From: Tatumella sp. JGM118
GTDB lineage: Bacteria; Pseudomonadota; Gammaproteobacteria; Enterobacterales; Enterobacteriaceae
Length of the DNA: 64,000 bases
Direction of reading: 5' to 3'
Assembly: GCF_018257515.1 (NCBI RefSeq)
Contig: NZ_JAERJR010000001.1
Span: 62,001-126,000, forward strand
Each line of letters opens with the position of its first letter. The stretch's first letter is position 1. Positions 8,491 to 17,656 of the stretch are shown piece after piece. Made by a program: the position numbers and the translations under genes. The notes under the pieces are model-generated. The model was not told the origin of the DNA. It saw only the letters and a list, made by a program, of their open reading frames with translations, and searched no databases.

Positions 8491-9915
8491 CTAGTGGCGG
8501 CGGTTACGCCGTAATCGTAAGCCGATGATCAGCAGAATAACGATCACCAGAACGACGGCAATGGCAGGGACCATATAAGGCTGCAATGAGACCAGCGCAG
8601 GCGGATGCCCCCCTTTACGAACCCAGGCGACATCACCGGCCTGAACGGTGACCGAAGGATTACCAAAGTTATGCAGGACATAGTTACTGATGTCGGCGAC
8701 CTGCTGATCGGTCAGGTGATCCACATAAGAAGAGGTAGAGCCGAAGCCCGGCATCAATACCTCATGACCGTTGGTCGTCCGCTGAACACCGTAAAGGATC
8801 GTTGCGATCAGGTTTTGCGGATGGATCATGCCGGTCGCCGTATTATGGAATAATGACGGGTAAGCCTGATTCTGACTACCGGCACCGTCCGGCTGGTGGC
8901 AGCTGGCACAGTTACCACTGAACAGGGCTGCGCCGGAGATCACCGAATTGCGGGCGTTGTAGGGCGCCTTGCCGCGGACTTCATTGTCCACGTTGACTGC
9001 CGTGGAACCATAGCTGTAGGCGGCCTGCGTCTCACCCTCTGTGCGTATCGGGGGTGTCTGTTTCAGGTAGGTGGCGATAGCATGCAGATCGCTGTCCGGC
9101 AGGTATTGCAGGCTGTGTTCCACTGCTTCAGCCATCCCCCCTGCGGCCTGGTTTTTTCCGGCAACACGTCCGGTCTTCAGGTATTGCACGATCTCGTCAT
9201 CGCTCCAGCCCCCGATCCCGCTGATTTTATCGGAGGTGATATTCGGCGCATACCAGCTGCCCAGGGGGGCACCGGCCAGAGGCTGGCTGCTGACCTCATT
9301 CATCATAAAACCGCGTGGCGTATGGCAGGTATCACAGTGCGCCAGGCCATTCACCAGATAGTTACCACGATTCCATTCCGCGCTCTTTTGCGGATCTGTC
9401 TGGTAATCTTTGTGGTCGGCATACAGCAGGTTCCAGATTTTCATACTGAAACGGATACTGAACGGAAAAGCCAGGGCTGTCGGGGTGTTTTTCTGGTCGA
9501 CGGGTTTTACGCCATGCATAAAGTAGTAATACAGGGCATGTAAATCACTGTCGGTCATCATCCGGTAAGAGGTATAAGGCATGGCGGGATAAAGTTGTGC
9601 CCCATCGGCACGGACACCGTGTCTGACCGCATCTGAGAATTGCGCCTCGGTATAATGGCCGATCCCGGTGACAACATCCGGAGTAATGTTGGTGGAGTAG
9701 ATGGCCCCCATCGGTGAGGCGATGGCATACCCCCCGCTGAAGGCGGTTTTACTGCCGGGGGCGGTATGACAGGCCTGACAGTCTGAGGCGGTAGCCACCT
9801 GCTGCCCCTGAGTTAACAGTGACTGGTCAATATCGGCCGCGCTGGCTGTCATCAGATGGCATCCGGCATACACTAAGGCCAGCGCACTCATTTTGACGGA
9901 GAAGGAACGTTTCAT
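8491..9915 (-). CDS. Membrane-bound dehydrogenase, triheme cytochrome c subunit
   Basis: A 474-residue exported protein with an N-terminal signal peptide (ending near 'TASA') and three CxxCH heme sites: CQACH (residues 46-50), CDTCH (about 195) and CASCH (about 335). A C-terminal membrane anchor at about residues 445-465 is followed by Arg residues. This is the build of the cytochrome subunit of FAD-dependent gluconate, 2-ketogluconate, sorbitol or alcohol dehydrogenases, which passes electrons from the flavoprotein to ubiquinone. Its ATG overlaps the stop of the flavoprotein gene (ATGA), indicating translational coupling. Confidence 0.92.
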   Translation of the reverse strand: MKRSFSVKMSALALVYAGCHLMTASAADIDQSLLTQGQQVATASDCQACHTAPGSKTAFSGGYAIASPMGAIYSTNITPDVVTGIGHYTEAQFSDAVRHGVRADGAQLYPAMPYTSYRMMTDSDLHALYYYFMHGVKPVDQKNTPTALAFPFSIRFSMKIWNLLYADHKDYQTDPQKSAEWNRGNYLVNGLAHCDTCHTPRGFMMNEVSSQPLAGAPLGSWYAPNITSDKISGIGGWSDDEIVQYLKTGRVAGKNQAAGGMAEAVEHSLQYLPDSDLHAIATYLKQTPPIRTEGETQAAYSYGSTAVNVDNEVRGKAPYNARNSVISGAALFSGNCASCHQPDGAGSQNQAYPSLFHNTATGMIHPQNLIATILYGVQRTTNGHEVLMPGFGSTSSYVDHLTDQQVADISNYVLHNFGNPSVTVQAGDVAWVRKGGHPPALVSLQPYMVPAIAVVLVIVILLIIGLRLRRNRRH

Positions 9916-11567
9916 GCGAACTCCTTCATGCGCAGAGAGATATCATGAGCGGCCTTCAGACCTAATGCGGCCATACTCAGGGTACTGTTCACCACACTGG
10001 CTGACGGGATCGCACCGCCGCCTGGCAGCCATAAATTCTCATGGTCAAAGGTACGGCAGTTACCATCCACCACCGCGTCTTTGGCCGATTTACCCATAAT
10101 GGTTCCGCCCATAATATGGTTATTCGCATTCAGACTGGTGGTGATATTGAACTCTTTACCATTAAACAGTGAACCGATGTGTTCTAACTGCTCATGGGCT
10201 GCCGTCGCGCCTTTACGCACATAATCGCCGACGTCGTAATGGATATCCGGGCAGGCGAGGCCATGCGGATCGTTACGTGTCTTGCTGAGTGTCAGACGGT
10301 TTTCAGGGTCCGGCAGCGGCTCCAGACTGATTGAGATATCTACCCCGTGGATAGAGCGGTAACGAATTTCTTCATCCAGCGCTTTACCAACCAGACCTTT
10401 CGCCAGAGCCTGTTTGGTGGCGGGCACCACGCGGGAAATATTATTCAGGATCATTTTGTTAGCCGAATACTGGCTGCGGAAATCGCCATCACGCGGACCG
10501 ACCATACAACTGCTCTGAGCAGGCCCACGGCCCAGCCATACCGGTTCTTCTGTCAGGAAGCTGCAGTGAAAACCGGAGTGGTCCATCATGTTACGTCCCA
10601 CCATATCCGAGCTGTTAGCAATCCCGTTCGGGTTGGCTTTATTGGCGGCCAGCAGTAGCAGGCGTGGGGTTTCTATACCGTTACAGGCCAGTGCGAAGGC
10701 TTTCCCTGTCGCTTTGTGTGATGCGCCCTGGTTATCGCGCCAGTGGACGGCCGTCACACGGTTATTGCCATCGGTATCTATCTTATACACCACCGATTCA
10801 GCCAGAACGACAGCGCCTTTCTGCTCGGCACGTTCAATATGGTGGATACCGTTATACATCGCACCGATAGGGCAGATAGGCTGGCAGTTGTTATTACCAC
10901 AGCAGACCGGTCGGCCTTCCCACGGGCGGGTGCTGCGTCCCTGAGGGATCGGCACCAGGTTATAACCGTGCGGGTTTACGACGCTGGCGAAATAGGCATC
11001 CCCGTGGGCGAAGGGGACCATTTCCATCGGATAAGGTTTGCTGCGCTCACGCGGGGACTGCATCGCCGGATCGCTGGGGCCGGCCACACCAATCTCATAC
11101 TCTGCCTCACAGTACCAGGGTTCCATTTCATCATACGTTATCGCCCAGTCGCGCCCGACGCCATACTTACTCTGCATCACGAAATCGCTGGGCATATGGC
11201 GCCAGCATGATGCAGCCCAGTGCCAGGTGGTACCGCCGACGGTCCGCAGGTAGCCCTGCTGGAAGCTACCGGCACTCGGCCCGGTGACATTGACATAATT
11301 GTTCGGCGGGAAGTAGAGCGGAGCCGGGGCCAGCGGAGACTGAGGATACAGCCCCTGAAAATCCGAACCTGCACGGTTAGCAAATGGCATATTTCGCCAG
11401 TTTTCAACCGCCTGCGCACGGCTAATCCGTAAACCGGCTTCCAGTACCAGTACCGAGTATCCCTGGCTGACTAATCTGTCTGCAATCATTCCGCCAACAA
11501 TACCGGAGCCCACAATCACAATATCTGCGGAGGCATCGCCGCCGGCAGTAAATTCAGGTTTTTTCAT
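9912..11567 (-). CDS. Membrane-bound dehydrogenase, GMC-family FAD flavoprotein subunit
   Basis: A 551-residue catalytic subunit. The N-terminal 'VIVGSGIVGGMIA' is the GxGxxG FAD-binding motif. 'GGTTWHWAASCWR' and the C-terminal 'NHIMGGTIMG ... LWLPGGGAIPSAS' are typical of the GMC oxidoreductase group of gluconate/2-ketogluconate/sorbitol dehydrogenases. A Cys-rich segment ('PVCCGNNNCQPICPIGAM', about residues 225-242) matches the 3Fe-4S cluster region found in related FAD-dependent dehydrogenases. No signal peptide is present; export is probably by piggy-back on the Tat signal of the small subunit. The protein should face the periplasm and oxidise a sugar or sugar acid; gluconate to 2-ketogluconate is the likely reaction by family, not proven. 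Confidence 0.9.
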   Translation of the reverse strand: MKKPEFTAGGDASADIVIVGSGIVGGMIADRLVSQGYSVLVLEAGLRISRAQAVENWRNMPFANRAGSDFQGLYPQSPLAPAPLYFPPNNYVNVTGPSAGSFQQGYLRTVGGTTWHWAASCWRHMPSDFVMQSKYGVGRDWAITYDEMEPWYCEAEYEIGVAGPSDPAMQSPRERSKPYPMEMVPFAHGDAYFASVVNPHGYNLVPIPQGRSTRPWEGRPVCCGNNNCQPICPIGAMYNGIHHIERAEQKGAVVLAESVVYKIDTDGNNRVTAVHWRDNQGASHKATGKAFALACNGIETPRLLLLAANKANPNGIANSSDMVGRNMMDHSGFHCSFLTEEPVWLGRGPAQSSCMVGPRDGDFRSQYSANKMILNNISRVVPATKQALAKGLVGKALDEEIRYRSIHGVDISISLEPLPDPENRLTLSKTRNDPHGLACPDIHYDVGDYVRKGATAAHEQLEHIGSLFNGKEFNITTSLNANNHIMGGTIMGKSAKDAVVDGNCRTFDHENLWLPGGGAIPSASVVNSTLSMAALGLKAAHDISLRMKEFA

Positions 11568-11598
11568 CGTATGCGTTCTTTTTTTTATCAGGGTGCAA

Positions 11599-12168
11599 TT
11601 ACAGGTTATCGATTAATTCAGGATCAAGCGGGTCCGGTACCGGGGCAGTCCACCATAGCGGGCCATTGCCGCAATAGGTGGGAACCACCAGTCCGTCGCT
11701 GACCGTGGCATACATCAGGGCGTCTTTATAAGCGACCAGGGTGCCCTTGTAGTCATCGCCGATAGTGCCGGTGTACCAGGCAGTGATAATGTCCTGCAGA
11801 AAATTGCCCAACCCGGCGGCGACCGCTTGCTGTTTAAAGTCAGCGGCCGACATTGGAGACTGGATCACTGCGGCCAGACGGGCAATTTTGCTGTTAAATT
11901 GCGGGTGTCGCTGACTGAAAGCCCCCAGAAAACGTGAAGCCAGTTGGGGACTGATATGCTTATGTTCAGTGATAGTTTGCGACACGCGGATAAAATCCCG
12001 CGCCGCGTCGCGGCCATGAATGACGCTATCGGCGAAACTCTGTAATGGCAGTGAGGCAGCAAGGCCGGCGGCAGAAATAATCAGTGCAGAACGGAGAAAC
12101 TCCCTCCTGCTGGAACCGGTTCCAATCCCGGATATATCAGACGACAATGGCTCAAAATTTTGCTTCAT
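11599..12168 (-). CDS. Membrane-bound dehydrogenase, small (gamma) subunit with Tat signal
   Basis: A 189-residue protein with the twin-arginine motif 'SSRREFLRSA' and a hydrophobic stretch ending near 'SFA', a Tat signal. The remainder ('GLGNFLQDIITAWYTGTIGD ...') resembles the small subunit of FAD-dependent sorbitol/gluconate dehydrogenases (gluconate 2-dehydrogenase subunit 3-like). It is needed for export and stability of the flavoprotein. It is the first gene of the three-gene minus-strand operon, ending 31 bases before the flavoprotein start, so the operon promoter should lie upstream of 12168. Confidence 0.88.
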   Translation of the reverse strand: MKQNFEPLSSDISGIGTGSSRREFLRSALIISAAGLAASLPLQSFADSVIHGRDAARDFIRVSQTITEHKHISPQLASRFLGAFSQRHPQFNSKIARLAAVIQSPMSAADFKQQAVAAGLGNFLQDIITAWYTGTIGDDYKGTLVAYKDALMYATVSDGLVVPTYCGNGPLWWTAPVPDPLDPELIDNL

Positions 12169-12731
12169 AAATATTCCACATCTGTAACGCTACATGTGAT
12201 TAAAGTCACATTCTATAGCTAAAAGAAACGTAAATGTTAAATAAATTAATGTCCAGCTACGCAGGGATCGCACTTTTTGTTAATATTACAGCCCCTGTTA
12301 ACACCGGTATGGCAGCAAAAGCGTTGTCAGCCTGCGGCAGAGAGTCGTCTGTCAGAGAAATATCTTTCTGAAAAACAGCAGGAAATATTGTGCTGATCTT
12401 CGTGAACGGCAAACACTGGCACAGACCGTCTTCCCTCTGCCTGTGGTCACGGAGGACTGCCCGGGGTGTAGTGACTCGCGTAACAGAACATTCTTATTAA
12501 TGTTAGACCGGAATCTGGCTAATTCCGGAAAAAATGTGTGGATTTGTATCAAAGGAAATCGCCCTGCAAACCCGATGATCTTCGGCCCGGAAGGGCCCCC
12601 GGTTCAGGAACAGGAAATGACTGCCGCTACAACGCCGGTAAAACGGATCCGCTGACCACACAGACCAACAGGTGCTGAGGAAGGGGGAGCGCATATCGGT
12701 AAATATTTTGAAACAGAGAGTCACGGGGCAG

Positions 12732-12880
12732 CAGAGTCACAACGCCGCGCAAATACACTGTGAAATAAGGATATCCGGCGCGGGCGTAGCCTGTAAACCC
12801 GTCCTCATCGTGAAAGGAGATCCCCCCTAACCGTGTAGTCATACGGCAACCTCAGAGGTACGAATGCTGAAGAGGGGTCT
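12732..12880. repeat. Direct repeat, copy 1 (about 149 bases)
   Basis: This unit starts CAGAGTCACAACGCCGCGC and ends GCTGAAGAGGGGTCT. It is repeated 172 bases downstream. The first 93 bases differ at only two positions between copies; the tail diverges slightly. A minus-strand frame is open in both copies, but both core substitutions change amino acids, so nothing indicates a conserved protein. Confidence 0.85.
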
Positions 12881-12903
12881 GTGCAACGTTCATCGCCACG
12901 GAG

Positions 12904-13053
12904 CAGAGTCACAACGCCGCGCAAATACGCTGTGAAATAAGGATGTCCGGCGCGGGCGTAGCCTGTAAACCCGTCCTCATCGTGAAAGGAGATCCCTTCC
13001 AACCGCGCAATTATACGGCAACCTCAGGGATACGAATGCTGAAGAGGGGGTCT
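12904..13053. repeat. Direct repeat, copy 2 (about 150 bases)
   Basis: This is the second copy of the unit at 12732-12880, with the same boundaries plus one extra G near the right end. Both copies are preceded by CACGG-type sequence a few bases before the unit. It may be a member of a dispersed intergenic repeat family of this genome; that is an inference. Confidence 0.85.
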
Positions 13054-13093
13054 GAAGGGCGGTGCCCGTGAGGGCACCGGGAGAGAATATTTG

Positions 13094-14602
13094 TCAGTCC
13101 AGCTTACCGGTCAGTCGCTGATGGATAACTTTACTTTGTCCTTCGAGGCCGGTGATCGTTACCCGGGTGTGATAACGCTGGTAACGTTGTTCGATGGCAT
13201 CCAGCGCCGCAACGGTAGAGGCGTCGAGGATCATGGCTTCAGATAAGTCTATTTCCACATGTTCAGGGTCATTCGCGTAGTCAAAATGCTCATACAGATC
13301 ATTACTGCTGGCAAAGAATAACGGGCCATGAATTTTGTAGTGCGCGGTTTTGTTGTCGTCCGACAGTTGGCGGTCGGCGGTGATAACATGACTCAGACGT
13401 CGTGCAAACCACAAAATAGCCAGCAGCACGCCACTCACTACACCCAGGGCCAGATTACTGCTCCATACCGTGATGGCAACAGTGGCCAGCATAATTAATG
13501 TCTCGGATAAGGGAATACGCCGTAATGTGGCCGGTTTCACGCTATGCCAGTTCAGTGTTTTCACCGCAACCACCATCATAATGGCGGCCAGAACCACCAT
13601 CGGGATATGTGCCATCACCTGACTCAGGACACTGACCAGCAACAGCAGGACTATCCCGGCCACCACAGTGGAAACGCGACTGCGCGCCTTACCTAACTCC
13701 ACGTTGACCACGGTCTGACCTATCATTGCGCAGCCGGCGATGCCGCCATAAAAACCGGCCAGAATATTGGCGACGCCAAGTCCGGTGGCTTCTTTTCGTT
13801 TGGACGAGTGGGTATCGGTGAGGTCGTCCACCAGTTTTGCCGTCAGCAGAGACTCGATCAGTCCGACCAGCGCGACACTGATTGCCGTTGGCCAGATAAT
13901 CTGCAAGGTCTGCATATTCAGCGGCACCTGCAACAGTGTCAGTCCCGGTAGTCCGCTGCTCATCGGGCCTTCGTCACCGACGTTTGGCAGAGAATACCCC
14001 ATTCCCCAGGCAATCGCGGTAATCATCACTATAGCCACCAGCGGTGCCGGTATTTTGGTGGTCAGTCGCGGCAACAGCAGCACAATTGCCAGTGTCAGAA
14101 CAAAAAAGAGCAGCACCAGCGGTGACTGCTTCCAGACATGGGGGACCTGGGCAAAAAATATCAATATACCTAATGCGTTTACAAACCCGGTCATCACTGA
14201 ACGGGGAATATAACGCATCATCCGGGAAAGCCCGGCAAGGCCGAAGATTATCTGCAGTATCCCCGCCAGCAAGACCATCGGCAGCAGATAGGCGATGCCG
14301 TGCTGATGGACCATCGGGCCGATCACCAGGGCGACCGAGCCAGCGGCTGCACTTACCATCGCCGGGCGACCTCCGATCAGTGATAAGGTCAGGCAGATCA
14401 CCACAGAGGCTATCAGGCTAACCTTCGGATCCACTCCGGCTACCACAGAAAAGGAGATGACTTCGGGGATTAAAGCGAGTGCGGTCACAATACCGGCCAG
14501 TGATTCGCGGGTCAGCAACGCCGGCTGGCGTAATACAGATAATATGCCGGGGGGATCCACGGCATGTTGTGTCGCAGAGTGAGAATGTGATTCCTGATCC
14601 AT
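13094..14602 (-). CDS. SulP-family anion transporter with STAS domain
   Basis: A 502-residue inner-membrane protein. The transport domain opens with 'LAGIVTALALIPEVISFS', typical of SulP (SLC26-like) carriers, and has about 12 membrane segments. It is followed from about residue 415 by a cytoplasmic STAS domain ('VEIDLSEAMILDASTVAALD'). SulP proteins move sulfate, bicarbonate, dicarboxylates or other anions; the substrate is not readable here. ATG 14602 is preceded by a modest AAGAG site. It lies downstream of mdoC on the same strand, with 147 bases and a long hairpin between them, so it is probably separately transcribed. Confidence 0.88.
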   Translation of the reverse strand: MDQESHSHSATQHAVDPPGILSVLRQPALLTRESLAGIVTALALIPEVISFSVVAGVDPKVSLIASVVICLTLSLIGGRPAMVSAAAGSVALVIGPMVHQHGIAYLLPMVLLAGILQIIFGLAGLSRMMRYIPRSVMTGFVNALGILIFFAQVPHVWKQSPLVLLFFVLTLAIVLLLPRLTTKIPAPLVAIVMITAIAWGMGYSLPNVGDEGPMSSGLPGLTLLQVPLNMQTLQIIWPTAISVALVGLIESLLTAKLVDDLTDTHSSKRKEATGLGVANILAGFYGGIAGCAMIGQTVVNVELGKARSRVSTVVAGIVLLLLVSVLSQVMAHIPMVVLAAIMMVVAVKTLNWHSVKPATLRRIPLSETLIMLATVAITVWSSNLALGVVSGVLLAILWFARRLSHVITADRQLSDDNKTAHYKIHGPLFFASSNDLYEHFDYANDPEHVEIDLSEAMILDASTVAALDAIEQRYQRYHTRVTITGLEGQSKVIHQRLTGKLD

Positions 14603-14707
14603 TTGTTAAGCTCTTTATCGTTGTTGCAGGTGATTTTTTTATGTCAGGAGGTCTTTATACAGGGTATTGACTCATACGGTAAATCGTTACGTGACAGTGG
14701 ACGGAGT

Positions 14708-14744
14708 CTGTTACCTGCCAGCCGGCGCGGCCGACAGGCAACAG
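14708..14744 (-). terminator. Long imperfect hairpin after mdoC
   Basis: Arms of 16 bases (plus-strand CTGTTACCTGCCAGCC and GGCCGACAGGCAACAG) pair with three non-Watson-Crick positions around a GCGC loop, just after the mdoC stop. No T run follows on the minus strand. It could be a 3'-end stabilising or Rho-assisted element rather than an intrinsic terminator. Confidence 0.4.
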
Positions 14745-14749
14745 AGGCT

Positions 14750-15877
14750 CTATTTTTTACCCGAGAATAAGAAACGCAATACCGGAATACGGCGGTGGAT
14801 TTCATAGAGCAGGAACGACAGCCCGAAGACAAACAGCAATCCGGTGAAGAAGCCTGTGGTATCGCCCGGGATATGGGGCATGACAAACAGGCCAAAAATC
14901 AGCGTCAGCGGATGGTGCACCAGGTAAATAAACAGCGATGCATTCACCAGATAGGAAATGCGGGGTGATGCACGGTTAAGAAAGCGGTGACCGCAGCTGT
15001 AACATACATTCAGCATACACAGCCCCATCCCGGTAGAAATCAGGGCATCCAGTTCATACAGCCAGCCATCTCCGGCGCTGTATTGCTGGTTAAAGTGGTA
15101 GGCGATAAACAGTACGACGGCCCCGGTCCATAACACCGGGTGAGGGCGGACAAACAGGGCTTTTGCTGCCGGGTTTGTCCAGGCAATGGCCCCGAGCACA
15201 AAGAACGGCAGATAAAACAGGGTCTGCATCACCGCGATATTAAACAGCCCGTCCATCAGTAACTGCGGAGCCTGCCACAGCAGCAGGCGACGAAACAGCC
15301 CCCAGACCACGACCGGGCAGGCCAGGGCCACAAAAATACGTGGCCAGGTCAGGGTCAGTTGTGAGAGCCGTTGCTGGTGTTTTTTTAGTACCGCAAAAAT
15401 AAACATTCCGCTGGCGGTCAGCAGAAGTAACACCAAAAGGAACCATAAATGTGAAATCAGTTCCCAGACCAGGGTGTTATAACGCTGATAGGCAGAGTAT
15501 TCCGGCCAGCCGCTAAATTTCGCCGACAGATTTTTCAGCATGAAAAACTGCGGCAAGGTGATCAATGGAATGGCGGCCAGAAAAGGGATCCCGACCCGCT
15601 CAGCACGGACTTTCAGCCAGCGTAAGGGCTGATAACGCAGGTAGAGCATATAAGAAAAATAACCTGAAATAACGAAAAACACCTGCATGCGAAATGAGTG
15701 TATAAATTCGTTAAACAGGGTCAGCCAGAGTGACGCATTTGCGCTGTTCACTGTCCATTGCTGACTGGAGTAGATCAGAGACACATGGAATGGCACACCC
15801 AGTAGCATCAGCCACGCACGGATGGAATCCAGAAAATACTCACGTTCAGGTTTTACGGGGGTCATAAAAGCACTCAT
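14750..15877 (-). CDS. mdoC: Glucans biosynthesis protein C, OPG succinyltransferase
   Basis: A 375-residue membrane protein of the acyltransferase 3 family, close to E. coli MdoC/OpgC along its length: '[18 protein letters not shown]', '[21 protein letters not shown]' cut at the conserved start, '[13 protein letters not shown]', and a C-terminal 'FLFSGK'. It adds succinyl groups to osmoregulated periplasmic glucans at the inner membrane. It is divergent from mdoGH, as in E. coli. The start is uncertain: ATG 15877 and ATG 15865 are both possible and neither has a strong ribosome site. About ten hydrophobic helices are visible. Confidence 0.95.
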   Translation of the reverse strand: MSAFMTPVKPEREYFLDSIRAWLMLLGVPFHVSLIYSSQQWTVNSANASLWLTLFNEFIHSFRMQVFFVISGYFSYMLYLRYQPLRWLKVRAERVGIPFLAAIPLITLPQFFMLKNLSAKFSGWPEYSAYQRYNTLVWELISHLWFLLVLLLLTASGMFIFAVLKKHQQRLSQLTLTWPRIFVALACPVVVWGLFRRLLLWQAPQLLMDGLFNIAVMQTLFYLPFFVLGAIAWTNPAAKALFVRPHPVLWTGAVVLFIAYHFNQQYSAGDGWLYELDALISTGMGLCMLNVCYSCGHRFLNRASPRISYLVNASLFIYLVHHPLTLIFGLFVMPHIPGDTTGFFTGLLFVFGLSFLLYEIHRRIPVLRFLFSGKK

Positions 15878-16090
15878 CTGATAAATTAGAACTTTTCGGC
15901 AGTAAGCTTAAGAAAAGTCGTACTATAATTGTATCAGACATGTAAGCAGCCTGACGGGTTTCGTTAAAGATTCTGAAAAAAAGCTTTTCAGGAGGATAAT
16001 GCTGACATTCTTTCGGGGCCGCTGTCAGAATCCTTAAGAATCCATTACTATGAAAGCGATTTCTCAGGCACACGCACGAAAGGGGGAGAT
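15878..16090. promoter_or_regulatory. Divergent mdoC/mdoGH control region
   Basis: A 213-base AT-richer interval that must hold promoters for both directions. A perfect TATAAT occurs at 15924-15929 on the plus strand, but no good -35 box lies 17 bases upstream. Osmotic control is known for mdoGH in E. coli; no specific operator can be recognised here. Confidence 0.4.
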
Positions 16091-17656
16091 GTGCTCAATA
16101 AAGAACAAAAAAAATCAGGGCTGATGAAAATGCACCTGGCAAGTGCCGCAGTGATGCTGGCAATGTATGCAAGCAATAGCTGGGCATTCGATCTTAATGA
16201 TGTTGCAAAAGAAGCAAAGTCTCTGGCAGGTCAAAGTTATGAAGCGCCTAAAAGCAATCTGCCCTCACAATTCCGTGATTTGAAATATGCTGACTATCAG
16301 CAAATCCAGTACAAACGTGATAAAGCTTACTGGGGAAAATTACGTACCCCTTTCAAACTCGAATTCTATCCTGAAGGGATGTATTTTGATGTTCCGGTAA
16401 AAGTAAATGAAGTCACGGCGAATTCTGTGCGTGAAATAAAATACAGCCCGGATGATTTCACCTTTGGCACGATCCAGCATGATGCTGATTCGGTCAAAAA
16501 CCTCGGCTTCGCCGGTTTTAAAGTGCTCTATCCGCTGAACAGCAAAAATAAAGAAGATGAAATCACCAGTTTCCTGGGTGCCAGCTATTTCCGTGTGATC
16601 GGGGCAGGGCAGGTCTATGGTCTGTCCGCCCGGGGTCTGGCCATTGATACCGCATTACCGTCCGGTGAGGAATTCCCGCGCTTTAAAGAATTCTGGATCC
16701 AGCGTCCTAAACCTCAGGATAAGCAGCTGGTGATCTACGCATTGCTGGATTCCCCGCGGGCGACCGGTGCGTACCGGTTTGTACTGCATCCGGGTAAAGA
16801 AAGCACCGTAGATGTTAATTCTAAAATTTTCCTGCGCGATAATGTCGGGAAACTGGGTATCGCTCCGCTGACCAGTATGTTCCTGTTCGGGGCTAACCAG
16901 CCGTCGCCGACCCTGAATTACCGTAACGAGTTACACGATTCAGATGGACTTTCTATTCATAACGGTAACGGTGAATGGATCTGGCGTCCGCTGAATAATC
17001 CGAGACGGCTGGCAGTCAGCACTTATACGCTTGAAAATCCGAAAGGTTTTGGTTTGTTACAACGTAACCGTGACTTTAGCCATTATCAGGACCTGGATGA
17101 CCGTTATGACCAGCGTCCGAGTGGCTGGGTAGAGCCGCTGGGGAACTGGGGCAAGGGCCATGTGGAGCTGGTCGAAATTCCGACCAATGATGAAACCAAC
17201 GATAATATCGTCGCTTTCTGGTCTCCGGAAAAAATGCCTGAGCCAGGTAAAGAAACCGACTTTAATTATCGCTTACATTTTACCCGTGATGAAGCTCAGC
17301 TGCATTCACCAAATGTTGCCTGGGTCGCCGACACACTCCGCTCTGCCGGGGATGTGAAACAATCTAATCTGGTGCGTCAGCCGGACGGTTCTATTGCCTT
17401 TATCGTCGATTTTGCCGGCAAAGCCATGAGTAAACTGCCACAGGATACTCAGATCGCGCCTCAGGTCAGTATCGGTGACAACGGTGAGGTGGTGGAACAA
17501 AGCGTCCGGTACAATCCGGTCACTAAAGGCTGGCGCCTGGTGTTGCGTCTGCGGGTTAAAGACCCGAAAAAGACCACTGAAATGCGCGCTGCTTTAGTCA
17601 GTGGCGATAAAACGTTGACGGAAACATGGAGCTATCAGTTACCAGCCAATGAATAA
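16091..17656 (+). CDS. mdoG: Glucans biosynthesis protein G, periplasmic
   Basis: A 521-residue protein nearly collinear with E. coli MdoG/OpgG ('[19 protein letters not shown]', '[19 protein letters not shown]', '[13 protein letters not shown]', C-terminal 'SYQLPANE'). It has a signal peptide ending 'NSWA' before the mature '[10 protein letters not shown]'. OpgG acts in the periplasm on the glucan backbone made by MdoH, in branching or shaping it. GTG 16091 directly follows AGGGGGAG; an internal ATG at 16124 ('[10 protein letters not shown]') matches the usual start but lacks a comparable site. The last eight bases overlap mdoH. Confidence 0.97.
   Translation: MLNKEQKKSGLMKMHLASAAVMLAMYASNSWAFDLNDVAKEAKSLAGQSYEAPKSNLPSQFRDLKYADYQQIQYKRDKAYWGKLRTPFKLEFYPEGMYFDVPVKVNEVTANSVREIKYSPDDFTFGTIQHDADSVKNLGFAGFKVLYPLNSKNKEDEITSFLGASYFRVIGAGQVYGLSARGLAIDTALPSGEEFPRFKEFWIQRPKPQDKQLVIYALLDSPRATGAYRFVLHPGKESTVDVNSKIFLRDNVGKLGIAPLTSMFLFGANQPSPTLNYRNELHDSDGLSIHNGNGEWIWRPLNNPRRLAVSTYTLENPKGFGLLQRNRDFSHYQDLDDRYDQRPSGWVEPLGNWGKGHVELVEIPTNDETNDNIVAFWSPEKMPEPGKETDFNYRLHFTRDEAQLHSPNVAWVADTLRSAGDVKQSNLVRQPDGSIAFIVDFAGKAMSKLPQDTQIAPQVSIGDNGEVVEQSVRYNPVTKGWRLVLRLRVKDPKKTTEMRAALVSGDKTLTETWSYQLPANE

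Larger units (their letters stand above)
12169..13093. other. 925-base gene-free interval with direct repeats
   Basis: The first 100 bases are AT-rich and should hold the dehydrogenase operon promoter. The stretch 12330-12720 has no frame with a ribosome site that I can support. From 12732 to 13053 it contains two nearly identical direct repeats (listed separately), ending 40 bases before the stop of the SulP gene. A short G-rich element at 12671-12690 resembles the right end of the repeat and may be a decayed third copy. Confidence 0.6.

Noticed and set aside
8896-9543. 215-codon plus-strand frame inside the cytochrome gene
   Set aside because: It is antisense to a gene with three intact heme motifs.
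12627-13002. Two small minus-strand frames with similar translations
   Set aside because: The similarity comes from the DNA repeat; the substitutions are nonsynonymous and there are no ribosome sites.
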